Positions 1 to 9,782 of a DNA stretch of 64,000 nt are shown here, piece by piece. Source of the DNA: Branchipolynoe longqiensis. Lineage: Eukaryota; Annelida; Polychaeta; Phyllodocida; Polynoidae. Position 1 is the stretch's first letter; each line of letters begins with the position of its first letter. Below the pieces are notes generated by a model. The model saw nothing but the letters and a program-made list of their open reading frames with translations. It did not search any database and was not told where the DNA came from. The position numbers and the translations under genes are program-made. Where the stretch lies: contig CM059190.1 of assembly GCA_030323885.1 (NCBI GenBank), forward strand, positions 103,643,856 to 103,707,855, given 5' to 3'.

Positions 1-48
1 CCCACACATCCACACACTCTCACACCCACACACCCACACACTCTCAAA
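1..48. repeat. CA-rich simple repeat at window edge
   Basis: An irregular run of CCACACA, CTCACAC and CCCACACA words. It is cut by the window start, so its full length is unknown. No coding signal. Confidence 0.85.
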
Positions 49-125
49 AGTTCATTTATCATGGAAATTATTTCAAAGTATATTATAATGATAAAGCTAT
101 TATATTTATCTTTAATTTTAAAAAA

Positions 126-163
126 CCAAACAGAAACTCAAAAACATCAGACTATGCAACTTT
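126..163 (-). mobile_element. MITE-A terminal fragment
   Basis: The run CAGAAACTCAAAAACATCAG followed by ACTATGCAACTTTTA matches the terminal region of MITE-A, read in the orientation that ends CGGACTATGCAACTTTAA. Only about 40 bp remain. The DNA between the CA repeat and this point is AT-rich and unassigned. Confidence 0.55.
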
Positions 164-204
164 TATAATCTGTGTCCAATTCTACAACCAGAATAACTTC
201 ATAT

Positions 205-547
205 GTTTGTTTGTTGTTGTTGTCTTACGTCCTAGCAACATCTATGGTCATATCAGGATGGGTACTGACTTGTGACAGTGCACACTCATGGCAACTTTAT
301 AGTGCTGCCCCACTGGGAGATCGGACCACCAGCACCATGACCTGATATCCCACTAAGTCACATTATCCTGAGACTGAGCCAACCAGTCCTTGCCCTATCC
401 TAATAATTCCGAGCGCCTGGCTAGGAAGCGACAAGTATCAATTTTTAAGTCATTGGCTTGACTCGACCAGGGTTCGAACCCATGACCCCATGGTCTACCA
501 ACACGGGAGCCGGACGCTCTAACTCATTCGGCCACCCCGTCTGGTCT
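205..547 (-). mobile_element. Core-SINE (head H2, tail T1), near full length
   Basis: Read on the minus strand it starts with a tRNA-like head (GGCCGAATGAGTTAGAGCG as A box, GGTTCGAACCC as B box). The shared core follows (TTGATACTTGTCGCTTCCTA, then GCCTGG, then TAGGATAGGGCAAGGACTGG). Tail T1 then has GCAGCACTATAAAG, TGACCATAGATGTTGCTAGG and a CAAA-type end. An H2 head on a T1 tail is one of the mixed combinations in this window. Such elements are non-coding, transcribed by RNA polymerase III and moved by a partner LINE. Confidence 0.8.
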
Positions 548-752
548 TCATATTCACACCATGTATACCTATACAATTACCCTAACCGTGGTGCTGAGAA
601 TAGAAAATGTACCCCCTGTTATCTCACAATTAGTCTTTCCTTTGATTGAAGCAAAATGTTTGAATTTAAAAAATAAATATTTTATATATATACATATATA
701 TTATAGGCTATAATATATAAATGTGAATGGATGTAAGATAATTGACTGAAAG
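548..752. other. AT-rich stretch, nothing recognised
   Basis: AT-rich DNA with short TATATA runs near 680-720. No open frame of note, no RNA fold recognised and no repeat shared with the rest of the window. Confidence 0.6.
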
Positions 753-1193
753 ACTAATACCCCGACTAATACCCCGACTAATACCCCGACTAATACCCCG
801 ACTAATACCCCGACTAATACCCCGACTAATACCCCGACTAATACCCCGACTAATACCCCGACTAATACCCGACTAATACCCCGACTAATACCCCGACTAA
901 TACCCCGACTAATACCCCGACTAATACCCCGACTAATACCCCGACTAATACCCCGACTAATACCCCGACTAATACCCCGACTAATACCCGACTAATACCC
1001 CGACTAATACCCCGACTAATACCCGACTAATACCCCGACTAATACCCCGACTAATACCCCGACTAATACCCCGACTAATACCCCGACTAATACCCCGACT
1101 AATATCCCGACTAATACCCCGACTAATACCCCGACTAATACCCCGACTAATACCCCGACTAATACCCCGACTAATACCCCGACTAATACCCCG
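753..1193. repeat. 12-bp tandem array (ACTAATACCCCG)
   Basis: About 37 head-to-tail copies of ACTAATACCCCG, a few shortened to 11 bp by loss of one C. Since 12 is a multiple of 3, the minus strand reads as a GISR peptide repeat (981-1205). This is an artefact of period, not a gene. The run ends in a CCGGCACC flank and a G-rich patch at 1238-1254. Confidence 0.97.
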
Positions 1194-1369
1194 GCACCTA
1201 AACAATACTTTTATCCGCCGTCGACTTTTTGTGCTGGCGGGGGGAGGGGGGGGGGCTTAAACAAACAAATATTCGCTGATGAATAAAAATGATCATTCAC
1301 ATAAAAAAAAAACCCACAAAAAACCCAAATCAAGACAGTCGAACTCAATACCCACATCAGCCTGTTTGG

Positions 1370-1752
1370 GCAAAGACCCTATAATACTAAGACGACTCAC
1401 TCCCTATCTCTCCCATGGTAATGTAAATTTCGCAGTGCCACCTTGTGGTGGGTTTGATCAACCCAGCTGCTGGTTGGTGTTTCACATGTAAAGACATACA
1501 ATTATATTATACATGAGATAGGTAAGTATGAATACACATCAATATGAAATTGCTATGAACAAACACATATCATCATCAGCATCATCATCATCGCCATCAT
1601 CACACATCTTTCACATTCATATATACATGTATACATATAATATAGCATCTGTTTAACCAAGAGAACAGCCAGCGCACCAAGTGGTGGGTTTGATCATTTT
1701 GATTACACTGTACAGGCTGAGTGAGCTGTCTTAGTATTATAGGGTCTTTGGT
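1370..1752. mobile_element. Inverted-repeat element (MITE-like), about 380 bp
   Basis: CAAAGACCCTATAATACTAA near 1371 recurs as its reverse complement (TTAGTATTATAGGGTCTTTG) near 1730. The arms are about 30 bp and differ at roughly two sites. Inside, GTGGTGGGTTTGATCA occurs twice in the same direction (about 1445 and 1683). No protein. A related word (AAAGACCCTATAATTG) appears at 11542, so a small family is likely. Target duplication not resolved. Confidence 0.55.
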
Positions 1753-1909
1753 TTGGGTAACTAACATATACACCAAATAACGCAAATCTAGTTCACATGG
1801 CAACCCTTGTCCCTGCCCCCTGTGCCTGGCACCTTTCCCTGGCCCCTGGCCCAACACTACACCCCCCCCCCCCCCCAACCACGACCCTTGCGGCCAATAT
1901 CATGATTGC

Positions 1910-2137
1910 TATTTACCTAATTTTCCGTCGGCAAAACGAGGCAATCAATCAAAATCGGCAACTTCTCGGGCGGCTCTCGTCGCCCCGAGAGTTGGCCGAG
2001 AGTTGCGCCGGCCCGCAGCGCCCCCTGGGAGCGTCGGCAGGAACCTGAAGCGCGGGAAAAGGCAATGTCGTCTGCGGACGGTGCAAGATGGCGCCGACGA
2101 CCGGGAAAGCTCTTACAAGATTAGTTTATTCCGTAAG
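1910..2137 (+). promoter_or_regulatory. CpG-rich island, possible promoter
   Basis: This stretch holds far more CG dinucleotides than the surrounding DNA (for example CGGGCGGCTCTCGTCGCC and TTGCGCCGGCCCGC) and is not part of any repeat recognised here. It ends in a candidate start codon in the context CAAGATGGCGCC. That context is close to the TISU element (SAASATGGCGGC), which is known to serve as both promoter and start site of genes with very short leaders. Promoter function is inference. Confidence 0.4.
2088..2137 (+). CDS. Candidate first coding exon, product unknown
   Basis: ATG at 2088 lies in a TISU-like context (CAAGATGGCGCC) and opens MAPTTGKALTRLVYSV before a possible donor AAG|GTAGGC at 2137/2138. 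A second donor reading, TCC|GTAAGG at 2132/2133, is possible. The peptide is short, lacks acidic residues and has spaced K and R, which would suit a mitochondrial presequence; TISU starts are known to be common in mitochondrial genes. I cannot find exon 2, so the product is unknown. An upstream ATG at 2066 in another frame stops at 2124. Most of the case rests on CpG density and start context, so this is a lead only. Confidence 0.25.
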
Positions 2138-2275
2138 GTAGGCCTACAACCCATGTCTTGGTGAGTATCTATGTTTGTGGACCACTCACTGTAGTGGGGG
2201 AGGTTTACTAATGAAGACAGAATTACTGTCACGTTTAGCAAACACTTCACTGAGTCAAAAGCTGCATGTAGGCTA

Positions 2276-2689
2276 GATAAAATATTCACCCATACTTCCA
2301 GTACAGGGGTGAAAACCAACCCATTAGAAAAACTGGCAAAGAATTTCGACATGCTGAGGAAATTAACTGAGCTGGTAAATTCTTAATTTAAGAAGCACAA
2401 TATATTCTTTATGTATGTCTTCATATTTACCCGCTACTTTTGAGTTGGAAAATATAATAAAACATATACTTTAATGCAATTTAAAAGTGAAATCGACAGC
2501 GTTCTATGGCCGCCATCTTGTCTTTTTGCATTCTCTCCCATTTCACCAACTCTATGCCGATATAACTATCCATTTGATACTGGAGGCAGGCATTCTACTT
2601 CCTGTTCCATACTAAAGCTATTTTCACCCGTATTTACACTATGTTGTCGTTCACCCCTGTACTGGAAGTACGGGGTGAATCTTTTATCC
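2276..2689. repeat. Inverted repeat pair, arms about 39 bp
   Basis: The arm at 2276-2314 (GATAAAATATTCACCC, then TACTTCCAGTACAGGGGTGA) has its reverse complement at 2650-2689 with about three differences. The 335 bp between the arms shows no gene. It includes GGCCGCCATCTTG at 2508, a YY1/TISU-like word on the minus strand. It could be a MITE or a stem-loop; no target duplication is evident. Confidence 0.5.
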
Positions 2690-2702
2690 CGCTCGATGGA
2701 AG

Positions 2703-2793
2703 GTTTCACATTTTGGAAATCAAAACACTTATCTAGATTTGATTCTACATATATAACTTAGATACTGGTGTATATTATTAAACATTTTGTTGC

Positions 2794-2842
<49 letters not shown>
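2703..2842 (-). mobile_element. MITE-A fragment ending in a TA run
   Basis: CTAGATTTGATTCTACATAT and TTAGATACTGG match the MITE-A interior. The copy breaks at the word CTGCATATAT, where a pure TA run of about 46 bp (2797-2842) has expanded. A second MITE-A piece lies at 3109-3165 beyond a SINE. Confidence 0.6.
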
Positions 2843-2846
<4 letters not shown>

Positions 2847-2900
2847 GGAACTACTCGTATTAGTATTACTAAGTCAATCTAAAGTTTTGTTGTCGTATAT

Positions 2901-3108
2901 TAGTTGTCTAAGCAGGGGAAATTTCAATCGCAGACGATTGGTCTTCCTCATTCCACTGCTCCTTGCCCTATCCTAATAATGCTGAGCGCCTGGCTAGGAA
3001 GCAAGAAGCATCAACTTTTTAGTCATTGGTTTGACTTGACCAGGGCTCGAACCCACGAACCCACGAACCCACGGTCTACCAACACGGGAGACGGACGCCC
3101 TCGTCTGG
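2901..3108 (-). mobile_element. Core-SINE (head H2, tail T2)
   Basis: On the minus strand: an H2 head with GGTTCGAGCCC as B box, the shared core (altered here to TTGATGCTTCTTGCTTCC), then tail T2 (GAATGAGGAAGACCAATCG, GCGATTGAAATTTCCCC). The head holds a small triplication of ACGAACCC at 3053-3071. MITE-A fragments lie on both sides, so it may have inserted into one. Confidence 0.7.
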
Positions 3109-3165
3109 TTATCTAGATTTGATTCTACATATCCAACCTAGATCCTGGTGCGCTTATTAAGGCCC
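3109..3165 (-). mobile_element. MITE-A fragment
   Basis: ATCTAGATTTGATTCTACAT, then CCAACCTAGATCCTGGTGCG and CTTATTAAGG, match the same MITE-A interval as 2705-2780. It is probably the other side of the copy split by the SINE. Confidence 0.5.
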
Positions 3166-3800
3166 GCTCCAACAACTCTCCCTCTTCCCTCCTCTTCCCT
3201 CCTCTTCCCTTCCCTTCCTCAATTGCTCTCCCTCTCCTCCTCTCCTCCATCTTCCCACACCCCTCCTCACCTACCCTCGTTCTCCTCCCCCTCCCCCTCT
3301 CCTCCTCCCCCTCTCCTCCTCCCCCTCTCCCAACTCCTCCTTCACCTCCCTCCTCCTCTCTCTCCAATCCGTCAGCCCCCACACCCATTCTCGTTCCCCC
3401 TCTTCCTCCTTCTCATTCTCCCTCTCCAACCTGCTCTTCCCTACGCTCTCCCCCTACCTTCCCGCCACTCTTCCTCATACCATACCCCTCTCTTCCCTTC
3501 CTCCCCTTCTCCTATATCCTCTTCCCTCTCCCCAATATCTCTCCAATTCGAATCCTCCCTCTCGCCTCCGACTCCTTCCCTCTTTAACCTATCGCTTCTC
3601 TACTTTCTCCCCCCCCCCCCTTCCCTCCCTTTCCCCCCTCCCCTCCCACTGCCCCTCTCCGTCCCTTTGCCACCTCTCCTCCCCCCTCTCCCTTCCCCCA
3701 CCATACTCCCCTCCCCTCCACCTCCCTCCTCCCCTCCTGCCATCTTCCCCTCCCTTCCACCTCCCACCACTCCTCCCCTTCCCCTCCCAATCCCCAACCC
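3166..3800. repeat. Polypyrimidine tract (CCT-rich)
   Basis: Roughly 630 bp of C and T with rare purines, in words such as CTCCTCC, CTTCCCT and CCCCCTCC. Mirror-like polypurine/polypyrimidine DNA can form triplexes. The open frame across 3148-3858 (P, S and L almost only) and its minus-strand shadows exist because stop codons need A on this strand. I do not consider them genes. Confidence 0.9.
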
Positions 3801-4095
3801 CCTACGTCATCAAAGCCAGATCATATGGCCGAATAAACAAACGGAATCTGGTGAGTAGATGAGGAATGCATTTATTTATGGTTCCATATTGTCATGTCCT
3901 CTTATCCAGATGCCCCCCCCCCCCCCCCCCCCCCCAGCCTACAGGAGGTATTTCACGTGGGTGTGGGATAAACACAAATTGATAAAGAAAAACAGCCCCC
4001 CTCCCACACATACGCCTCCTTTCACTTCATGATCTCGGGGGGAAAAACGCAAAAAAAACGCACCAAAAACGCACAAAAAATACAGTGCATTGGGA
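3801..4095. other. Homopolymer-rich spacer
   Basis: Holds a run of about 23 C (3913-3935) and a patch of AAAACGCACAAAA words (4044-4080). No gene or recognised element. Confidence 0.6.
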
Positions 4096-4249
4096 TACCC
4101 GAGAAATTGTACTTGAGTTTAATTTAATAGGGTTTTACGCCCTATCAACACTTACAAGTAGGATCAGGTACTGGCCTGTGACTGCACCCTCGTGGTGACT
4201 TTATAGTGCTTCCCCACTGGAATAACATGGTGTTGACGTCATGACCCGA

Positions 4250-5563
4250 TGTAAAATTTTCCGATATTTGAGATATGGGCTATGGAGAACTACGCTATAA
4301 TAAATTGCAAATGGTCTATTTAATGGTAGATGGTATGTAAAACCAAAGGCATATGAGGTATATGTGGAGTTGGTGATCCATTACTAATTAAAGATAGAAA
4401 TTGTATATCAGAATAGATAGTGAGAGAGGGTCACTTCTTGACCTGAGAGAGGGTCACTTCTTGACTTGTGAGAGAGTCTTTGGAACTCTCCTCACATACC
4501 CCCTCCCCTCCAAGTGTTATTTATGGATCACTGCACACCAGGGGCCGTATGCAGGAGTCAGTGTTAGCGAGGCAAAACGGTGTTTGTCGGGAATTCCGGG
4601 TTAGCGGCGAAAAAATGGTATGCACGAGTCAGTGTTAGGCCTAACACCAAAGGCTTAACCGGTGTTACCGTAACCCTAAAAAATATCAGGTTTACCGAGT
4701 TTATTAGGCCCAAATCTATTCAATGCTGTCATATTTAACAGAATTACATACGCAATAAGTGAAATTTGATCAATTTAACCCTAAATTCGAAGCAATATTA
4801 ACGCTGCCCAGCCGTAACGGCGGAGATATTAATACTTATATTTTCGAATCGACGAACGTAAAGTAAACAAATCGCCGCCGTCGCGACCGCCGCGTCGACG
4901 TCGACATCCATACTGGCCGACGGTTACGCATTGGCGGCAATGTATTAGCGATTTGTTTAGTTTACGCTCGTCGATTCGAAAATATAAACATTAATATCGC
5001 CGCCGTTACGGCGGCAGCGTTAATATTGCTTCGAATTTAGGGTTAATTTGCTCAAATTTCACTTATTGCGTATTGAATTCTGTTAAATATGATAGCATTT
5101 AATAGATTTAAGCCTAATATATGGGTTCAGACGCAGAGGGATTTCCCAAATCTATAAATAATTTCACGTTTAGCTAAAATGTAAGTGTTACGCGCTCGTG
5201 CATACGACTTGACACAGTTCCTGACATCGGCGATAGCTAATCGGTAATAGGCTGTAACACCAAACCCCGCTAACACTGACTCCTGCATACGGGCCCAGAC
5301 ACAACAGGGCACTGTAGCCAGACCTAACCATGCCTTGGTTACAAGGATCTTGAACCCTCATTGGTGGATATAAGAATGCCTGTTAGTGATTGGAAGACTG
5401 GATCATGTGATCACCACCATCTTGTTTCCTGAAACTATATATACAATAAATGAGGGAGTCTCACTCTCCTACCTTTCACTCTTTATCTACTTTCCTTCAT
5501 TGCCTGTAGTGATTTCCTATTAGCCTATCTACACCACTCAAACCGCCAGCCGTCGACTTTACA
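4250..5563 (-). mobile_element. Element X copy 1, itself carrying a foldback
   Basis: It starts TGTAAAATTTTCCGATATTT, ends GTCGACTTTACA and is flanked by the 4-bp duplication CCGA (4246-4249 and 5564-5567). It aligns in reverse to the copy at 6836-7222: shared words are ATGGATCACTGCACACCA, ATCTTGTTTCCTGAAACTAT and CCTACCTTTCACTCTTTATC. The extra length is the foldback at 4541-5296. No coding sequence. Superfamily not assigned. Confidence 0.7.
4541..5296. mobile_element. 756-bp foldback element
   Basis: The ends are inverted copies: GGGGCCGTATGCAGGAGTCA, then GTGTTAGCG, against CGCTAACACTGACTCCTGCA, then TACGGGCCC. The arms also match deep inside: AACCCTAAATTCGAAGCAAT, then ATTAACG (about 4780-4805) against its reverse complement near 5020-5042, and AATAAGTGAAATTTGATCAA against its partner near 5055. 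The centre (about 4880-4920) is a CG-rich loop of GTCGCGACCG type. Almost the whole element can fold as one hairpin. No protein. Confidence 0.75.
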
Positions 5564-5635
5564 CCGATATCCAACTCAATCACATGATCATGGTATTGAG
5601 CCAACCAATCCTTGAAAATATCATTGAAAATGTCA

Positions 5636-5725
5636 TGCCTAGAGTGGGATTCGAACCCACTGTTCTGCCATTCCTAAGCATTAGCTATCTAGGCTCCCTG
5701 GTGCAATCACCTTCATCTATTTAAT
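5636..5725 (-). mobile_element. SINE-B head fragment (tRNA-like)
   Basis: On the minus strand: GGTGATTGCACCAGGGAGCC, TAGATAGCTAATGCTTAGGA, then GTGGGTTCGAATCCCACTCT and AGGC. The B box and the T arm (GTGGG-TTCGAAT-CCCAC) are intact and the acceptor-like GCCTAGA/TCTAGGC pairing is visible. The D region is degraded. This is a SINE head, not a working tRNA. Confidence 0.7.
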
Positions 5726-5739
5726 TTAATTATATGACT

Positions 5740-5895
5740 GAGCTTTTAAAAGTTCATAAGTGTCTATTGACAGATAATTGATTGTATGCTTTTACATTAT
5801 ATGTAAAGGCGATGGTTGAATAAAAAAACAAACAATTCTCGGCATGAATATGGCCTATGCTGCCGACACGACGTAAAGAAACCACCAATCAATTA
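5740..5895 (+). mobile_element. SINE 3' tail, third tail type (CAAT end)
   Basis: Shares TGTCTATTG, CATAATTGATTGT, GCTTTTACAT and GGCCTATGCTGCCGACACG with 14870-15020, ending CGTAAAGAAACCACCAATCA. The ending in short CAAT units is typical of a SINE 3' end copied by a LINE that recognises such tails. No head is attached. Confidence 0.55.
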
Positions 5896-6200
5896 AAACC
5901 CTACCCACGCCTACCTGTGCATGCGGTATTTCATCAGGGGAGGTCTGTGCATCTCATGTACGAGTGTAGCTGTCTGGGAGGTCCTATATTAGTATTTCCT
6001 CATTATCTTCACCACCTGTCAATCAATAACACCAGTGGCGCCACCACCCGCCCGCCTCACCAACTACTGCTACATTCTTGTGTCAGTCTCAGCGGGAAAA
6101 CAAATTATATATCTTGTAACGGTCAACCTGGCACATGTATCTACAGAATTATGGAAGGAACTCAAAAGCATCGTAACTTGCAACTTTATTGTCGTTGTAC
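5896..6200. other. Unassigned stretch
   Basis: I see no supported gene. The open frame 5857-6213 begins inside the SINE tail and has no family I recognise. Confidence 0.5.
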
Positions 6201-6430
6201 ATTAGTTGATTAAGCAATGGAAATTTCAATCGTGAACATTTGGTCTTCCTCTTTCCATGGCTCCTTGCCCTATCCTAGAAACGCCAAACGCCAGGCTAGG
6301 TAGTGACAAGTATAACATTTGAAGTCATTGGCTTGACTCGGTCGGCCCAGGGTTTGAACCTGGCGGTTCGATTTCCACGACCTACCAAAACAAGAGGCGG
6401 ACGCTCAACTCATCCGGCCATCCCTTTTGG
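6201..6430 (-). mobile_element. Core-SINE (head H2, tail T2)
   Basis: Tail T2 (GAAATTTCAATCGTGAAC, GGTCTTCCTCTTTCC) comes first, then the core (CCTATCCTAGAAACGCC, CAGGCTAGG) and head (AGGGTTTGAACC, CTCAACTCATCCGGCCATCC). The head holds an extra GGTTCGATTTCC copy of the B-box region. Confidence 0.7.
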
Positions 6431-6542
6431 TTGTTTTTTCACCAACTATATTAAAGTTGAATCGTCCAATAAAAGCATTAAATTTTCAAAAGCGAAGCGC
6501 ATACCTAGATTTGAACATACATATCCAACTTAGACACCGGTG

Positions 6543-7261
6543 ACCGGGCACGGTGGCCTAATCGGTAGAGCGTGGGCCTCGCGTGCGGAAGGACGGGAGT
6601 TTGGTTCCCGGTCAAGTCAAACCAATGACTTTAAAATTGATACTTGTCGCTTCCTAGCCTGGCGCTCGTCATTAATAGGATAGGGCAAGGACTGGTTAGC
6701 TCAGTGTCAGGAAAATGTGACTGAGTGGGATAGTGGGTCATGGTGCCGGTGGCCTGATTTCCAAGTGGGGCAGCACTATAAAGTCACCATGAGTGTGCAC
6801 TGTCACAAGTCGGTACCCATCCTGATATGACCTTATGTAAAGTCGACGGCTGGCTGTTTGAGGGGTGTAGATAGGCTAATAAGAAATCACTACAGGCAAG
6901 GAAGGAAAGTAAATAAAGAGTGAAAGGTAGGAGAGTGAGACTCCCTCATTTATTGTATATATAGTTTCAAGAAACAAGATGGTGGTGATCACATGATCCA
7001 GTCTTCCAATCACTAACAAGCATTCCTCTATCCACCAATGAGGGTTCAATATCCTTGTAACCAAGGCATGGTTAGGTCTGGCTACAGTGCCCTGGTGTGT
7101 CTGGTGTGCAGTGATCCATAAATAACACTTGGAGGGGAGGTGGTATGTGAGGAGAGTTCCAATGCAATTTATTATAGAGTAGTTCTCCATAGCCCATATC
7201 TCAAATATCGGAAGATTTTACACTTAGATGTTGCTAGGACATAAAACAACACACAAAATAA
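6543..7261 (+). mobile_element. Core-SINE (H1, T1) inside MITE-A, split by element X
   Basis: H1 head: GGTGGCCTAATCGGTAGAGC as A box and GGTTCCCGGTCAAGTC as B box. The core and T1 follow to CTGATATGACCTTA (6835). The SINE then resumes after X with CTTAGATGTTGCTAGGACAT and ends AAACAACACACAAAATAA. A 9-bp duplication ACACCGGTG flanks it, as expected for LINE-mobilised insertion. Confidence 0.85.
6836..7222 (+). mobile_element. Element X copy 2 (387 bp)
   Basis: Begins TGTAAAGTCGACGGCTGGCT and ends CGGAAGATTTTACA. It is flanked by CTTA at 6832-6835 and 7223-7226 and sits inside a SINE. Only about 6 bp of the ends are strictly inverted (TGTAAA/TTTACA), with a looser TTTGAG subterminal match. It carries no gene; the open frame at 6876-7190 on the minus strand is not conserved in the other copies. 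Confidence 0.75.
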
Positions 7262-7521
7262 ACACCGGTGTGCTTATTAAGCATTTACTGCTGCATAGAA
7301 GGGCACACAAATCCAATTTAATCGAGCCTATTACTGCTGAAGCCTAAGGGGGTTAGAGTTTTGACAAGCATGGCAAAATTAATTTTGCATGTTTACACTT
7401 CAAATATCTCTTAAAGCAAAGTTACTTCAAACTAAAGGTATGATGGATTATGACGATCAACCTAATGTATTTATCTCAGAAAATCACAGAAACTCAAAAC
7501 CATCGGACTATGCAACTTTAA

Positions 7522-7761
7522 GATAATTACTCTCCCTTATTGGAGGGTCAGGGTTAGTTCGTCCACCGGGCGTGGTGGCGCTGATGTTGACTGGATGTGC
7601 TTGGTGAGGGAGTGTGTGTGAGTGTTTAGGGGTTGGGGGGGGGGGGGGGGGTAAACAGGACGGTTAACACTGAATCTGGGGTGAATATTTGAAGTGCCGT
7701 ACCCTCCCAACCTCAGCCAATAGACCTATTTCATGTGACGTCAGCATAGGTATTTAGGTCA
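7522..7761. other. Unassigned, with poly-G run
   Basis: Contains a run of G at about 7634-7651 next to GT-rich words (GTGTGTGTGAGTG). No gene seen. Confidence 0.5.
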
Positions 7762-8424
7762 GTGCACGCGCAGCTTGGCTGCAGGACAACACAGGGTCAC
7801 ACTGCAAATGCAATGATTATGAGCAATCTTCATACAGAAAATGTGAAATATCTCTAAAACCACACCACTTACAAACAACCCACGTGGCACACATATAGAA
7901 AACATATTTAACAAAGAGATTATATTAAATTTATAAGGTTACGGTTCTGCATTTCTATTAATTTCTATTAATTTTGAATCTCAATGGCCATGAGCAATCT
8001 TCATAGAGAAAAAGTGAAATATCTCTAAAACTACACCACCTAGAAACAAACCGCTTGGGACACATATAAAAAACATATTCAATGAACAGATTATATTAAA
8101 TGTATATGGTTAGGGTTCTGCATTTCTATTAATTTTGAATAAAGTTGATGTTTTGCACTGTGCGTATCGGCAAACTCAATGCATTGTCAATGGCCGTGAG
8201 CAATCTTCATACAGAAAAAGTGAAATATCTCTAAAACTACACCACCTAGATACAAACTGCTTGGAACACATACAGAAAACATGTTTAACAAAGAGATTAT
8301 ATTAGATTTATAAGGTTAGGGTTCTGTATTTCTATTAATTTGGAATAAAACTGATGTTTTGCACTGCACGTATCTGCAAATTCAATGGCAGTGTGCATTC
8401 ATTCTGCAGGCAAGCTGCGCGCAC
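7762..8424. mobile_element. Tandem-core element with inverted ends
   Basis: Inverted ends GTGCACGCGCAGCTTGGCTG and CTGCAGGCAAGCTGCGCGCA enclose three tandem units that begin GAGCAATCTTCATA at 7821, 7992 and 8198 (171 and 206 bp apart; the first unit has a deletion). Each unit carries GTGAAATATCTCTAAAAC, TTATATTAAAT and TTCTATTAATTTTGAAT. The same core, with other ends, sits at 15719-16203. The layout recalls bivalve pearl-type elements; that comparison is from memory. Confidence 0.65.
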
Positions 8425-8782
8425 ATACACACTGTTTATAAACATTGAAATGCATCTATACTAGTTATGGAGAAGGTTGCGGCAATGGGGGGGGGTTCTG
8501 TAACAATTAACACACCTCACTACTGCAGGTGGATTATTTGTACCACGCGTCCATAAAATATTAAGGCGACATTTATTGACAACAGATCATGTCCATTATA
8601 TATCTGTATTATATATGTGATGTATTAGAATTATACGAGTATAAATCAATGGAGGTTCTACCACTGTTTGTATTAAATGCTGTAGTGATTGACTGATTAT
8701 AACTGGTGGCGCCCCCAACGGGGCCCCACCACACTACCAACAGCCAGAATTTTGCGTGACTCGCCGCTCCTATATATATATA
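8425..8782. other. Unassigned AT-rich stretch
   Basis: No gene or recognised element. A short G run occurs near 8487. Confidence 0.5.
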
Positions 8783-8845
8783 GCCCGTCCTGATATGACC
8801 TTAGATGTTGCTAGGAGGTAAAACAACAAAAAACAAACAAACAAA
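8783..8845 (+). mobile_element. Core-SINE T1 3' end fragment
   Basis: CCGTCCTGATATGACCTTAG, then ATGTTGCTAGGAGGTAAAAC and a CAAA tail. This is a 5'-truncated copy of about 60 bp. Confidence 0.7.
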
Positions 8846-8945
8846 TGTATATATAGCAAACATTTGTTTTACATATATATATACATATATGTATATAGGT
8901 ATTTACATATATATGTATATATGTATTTACATACATATATTCCTC
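8846..8945. repeat. TA/CATATA simple repeat
   Basis: Alternating TATATA and TACATA words containing perfect palindromic stretches. No coding meaning. Confidence 0.8.
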
Positions 8946-9699
8946 CGAGCAAGTGAAGGATAGGGCCCCGCACAGGAGGCGGATCAGTGCATGATGGTAC
9001 CCCACTCCCCACCCGAATAGGGGGGGGGGATGAGTGCAGGACACGACAGGCATTATTACACACGATAAAGGGTTTATCACTATCCATATATAATCTTGTG
9101 AAGCTTTTTGATTTAAAGAGAACAATTCTTGTTTACTATGTATACACAATTCATACGTATATATCTGTCCAGAGTTGAAAACAAGCACCCTCGTGGGAGC
9201 TATGGGCAGAATAAATACCATATCAATGGATTTTCCCCCATACCACCCACACCAATGGGCCCCCCTCCCCTGCCACCACCCTTAACCATCATGAACAAAC
9301 CATCAACACACCAAACATCCTACACAACTATCAATCTGTTTGAACACATTGAACATTACATAAGACAGACAAAATATCTTGTCAACTATAAACTTAGCTT
9401 GTTTTATAAGAGAAAAAATGTAACCCACAACGATTGTTTGAGTTGCCCCGAGTATACATCTCCTACTCGGTGCTGCTCCCCATTTTTGCATGAACCGCAG
9501 TGACTGGTGCTGTACATTATACAGCAGGAGCCACTCCCTTAATTCTACAGGATCGGTGCTGTGACTAATACAGCACTGACCGAACTTAGATTATTTAGAA
9601 TGTCAATTCCTATAGTAAGATGGCCGGAAGACCAGTGCTCCGGCGCTGACAAATGTCATATTCAGATGAATAAATACTCTACCAAAAAAACAAAAAAAT
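8946..9699. other. Unassigned; one degraded minisatellite unit
   Basis: AATCTTGTGAAGCTTTTTGA at 9090 is a lone relative of the 60-bp repeat that becomes an array at 9740. The frame 9129-9503 (124 codons) has no recognisable domain and I do not call it. Confidence 0.5.
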
Positions 9700-9740
9700 A
9701 TATATATATAGTAAACAACTAATTTTAATTACTATTTATA

Positions 9741-9782
<42 letters not shown>

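Larger units (their letters stand above)
4100..5635 (-). mobile_element. Core-SINE (tail T1), split by element X
   Basis: T1 sequence runs from about 4131 to the CCGA at 4246 and resumes at the second CCGA (5564) with CCGATATCCAACTCAATCAC and GAGCCAACCAATCCTTG. Everything between is an inserted element X. The head is missing; a SINE-B copy starts at 5636. Confidence 0.7.
6451..7521 (-). mobile_element. MITE-A copy split by a SINE
   Basis: The left part runs from TTAAAGTTGAATCGTCCAA to the duplicated ACACCGGTG at 6534-6542. The right part resumes at the second ACACCGGTG (7262-7270), then TGCTTATTAAGCATTTACTG, and ends CATCGGACTATGCAACTTTA plus A. The 9-bp duplication brackets a core-SINE that is itself split by element X, giving three layers. 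Confidence 0.8.

Noticed and set aside
753..1193. CRISPR-like array
   Set aside because: The 12-bp units are directly joined with no unique spacers. The other regular arrays (71 bp, 41 bp, 107 bp) are also spacer-less or have repeated linkers, and the window is eukaryotic.
3148..3858. 236-codon P/S/L-rich frame
   Set aside because: A polypyrimidine strand cannot form stop codons; this is composition only.
9129..9503. 124-codon frame
   Set aside because: Begins in AT-rich repeat-like DNA, has no recognised motif, and overlaps an equally open minus-strand frame.
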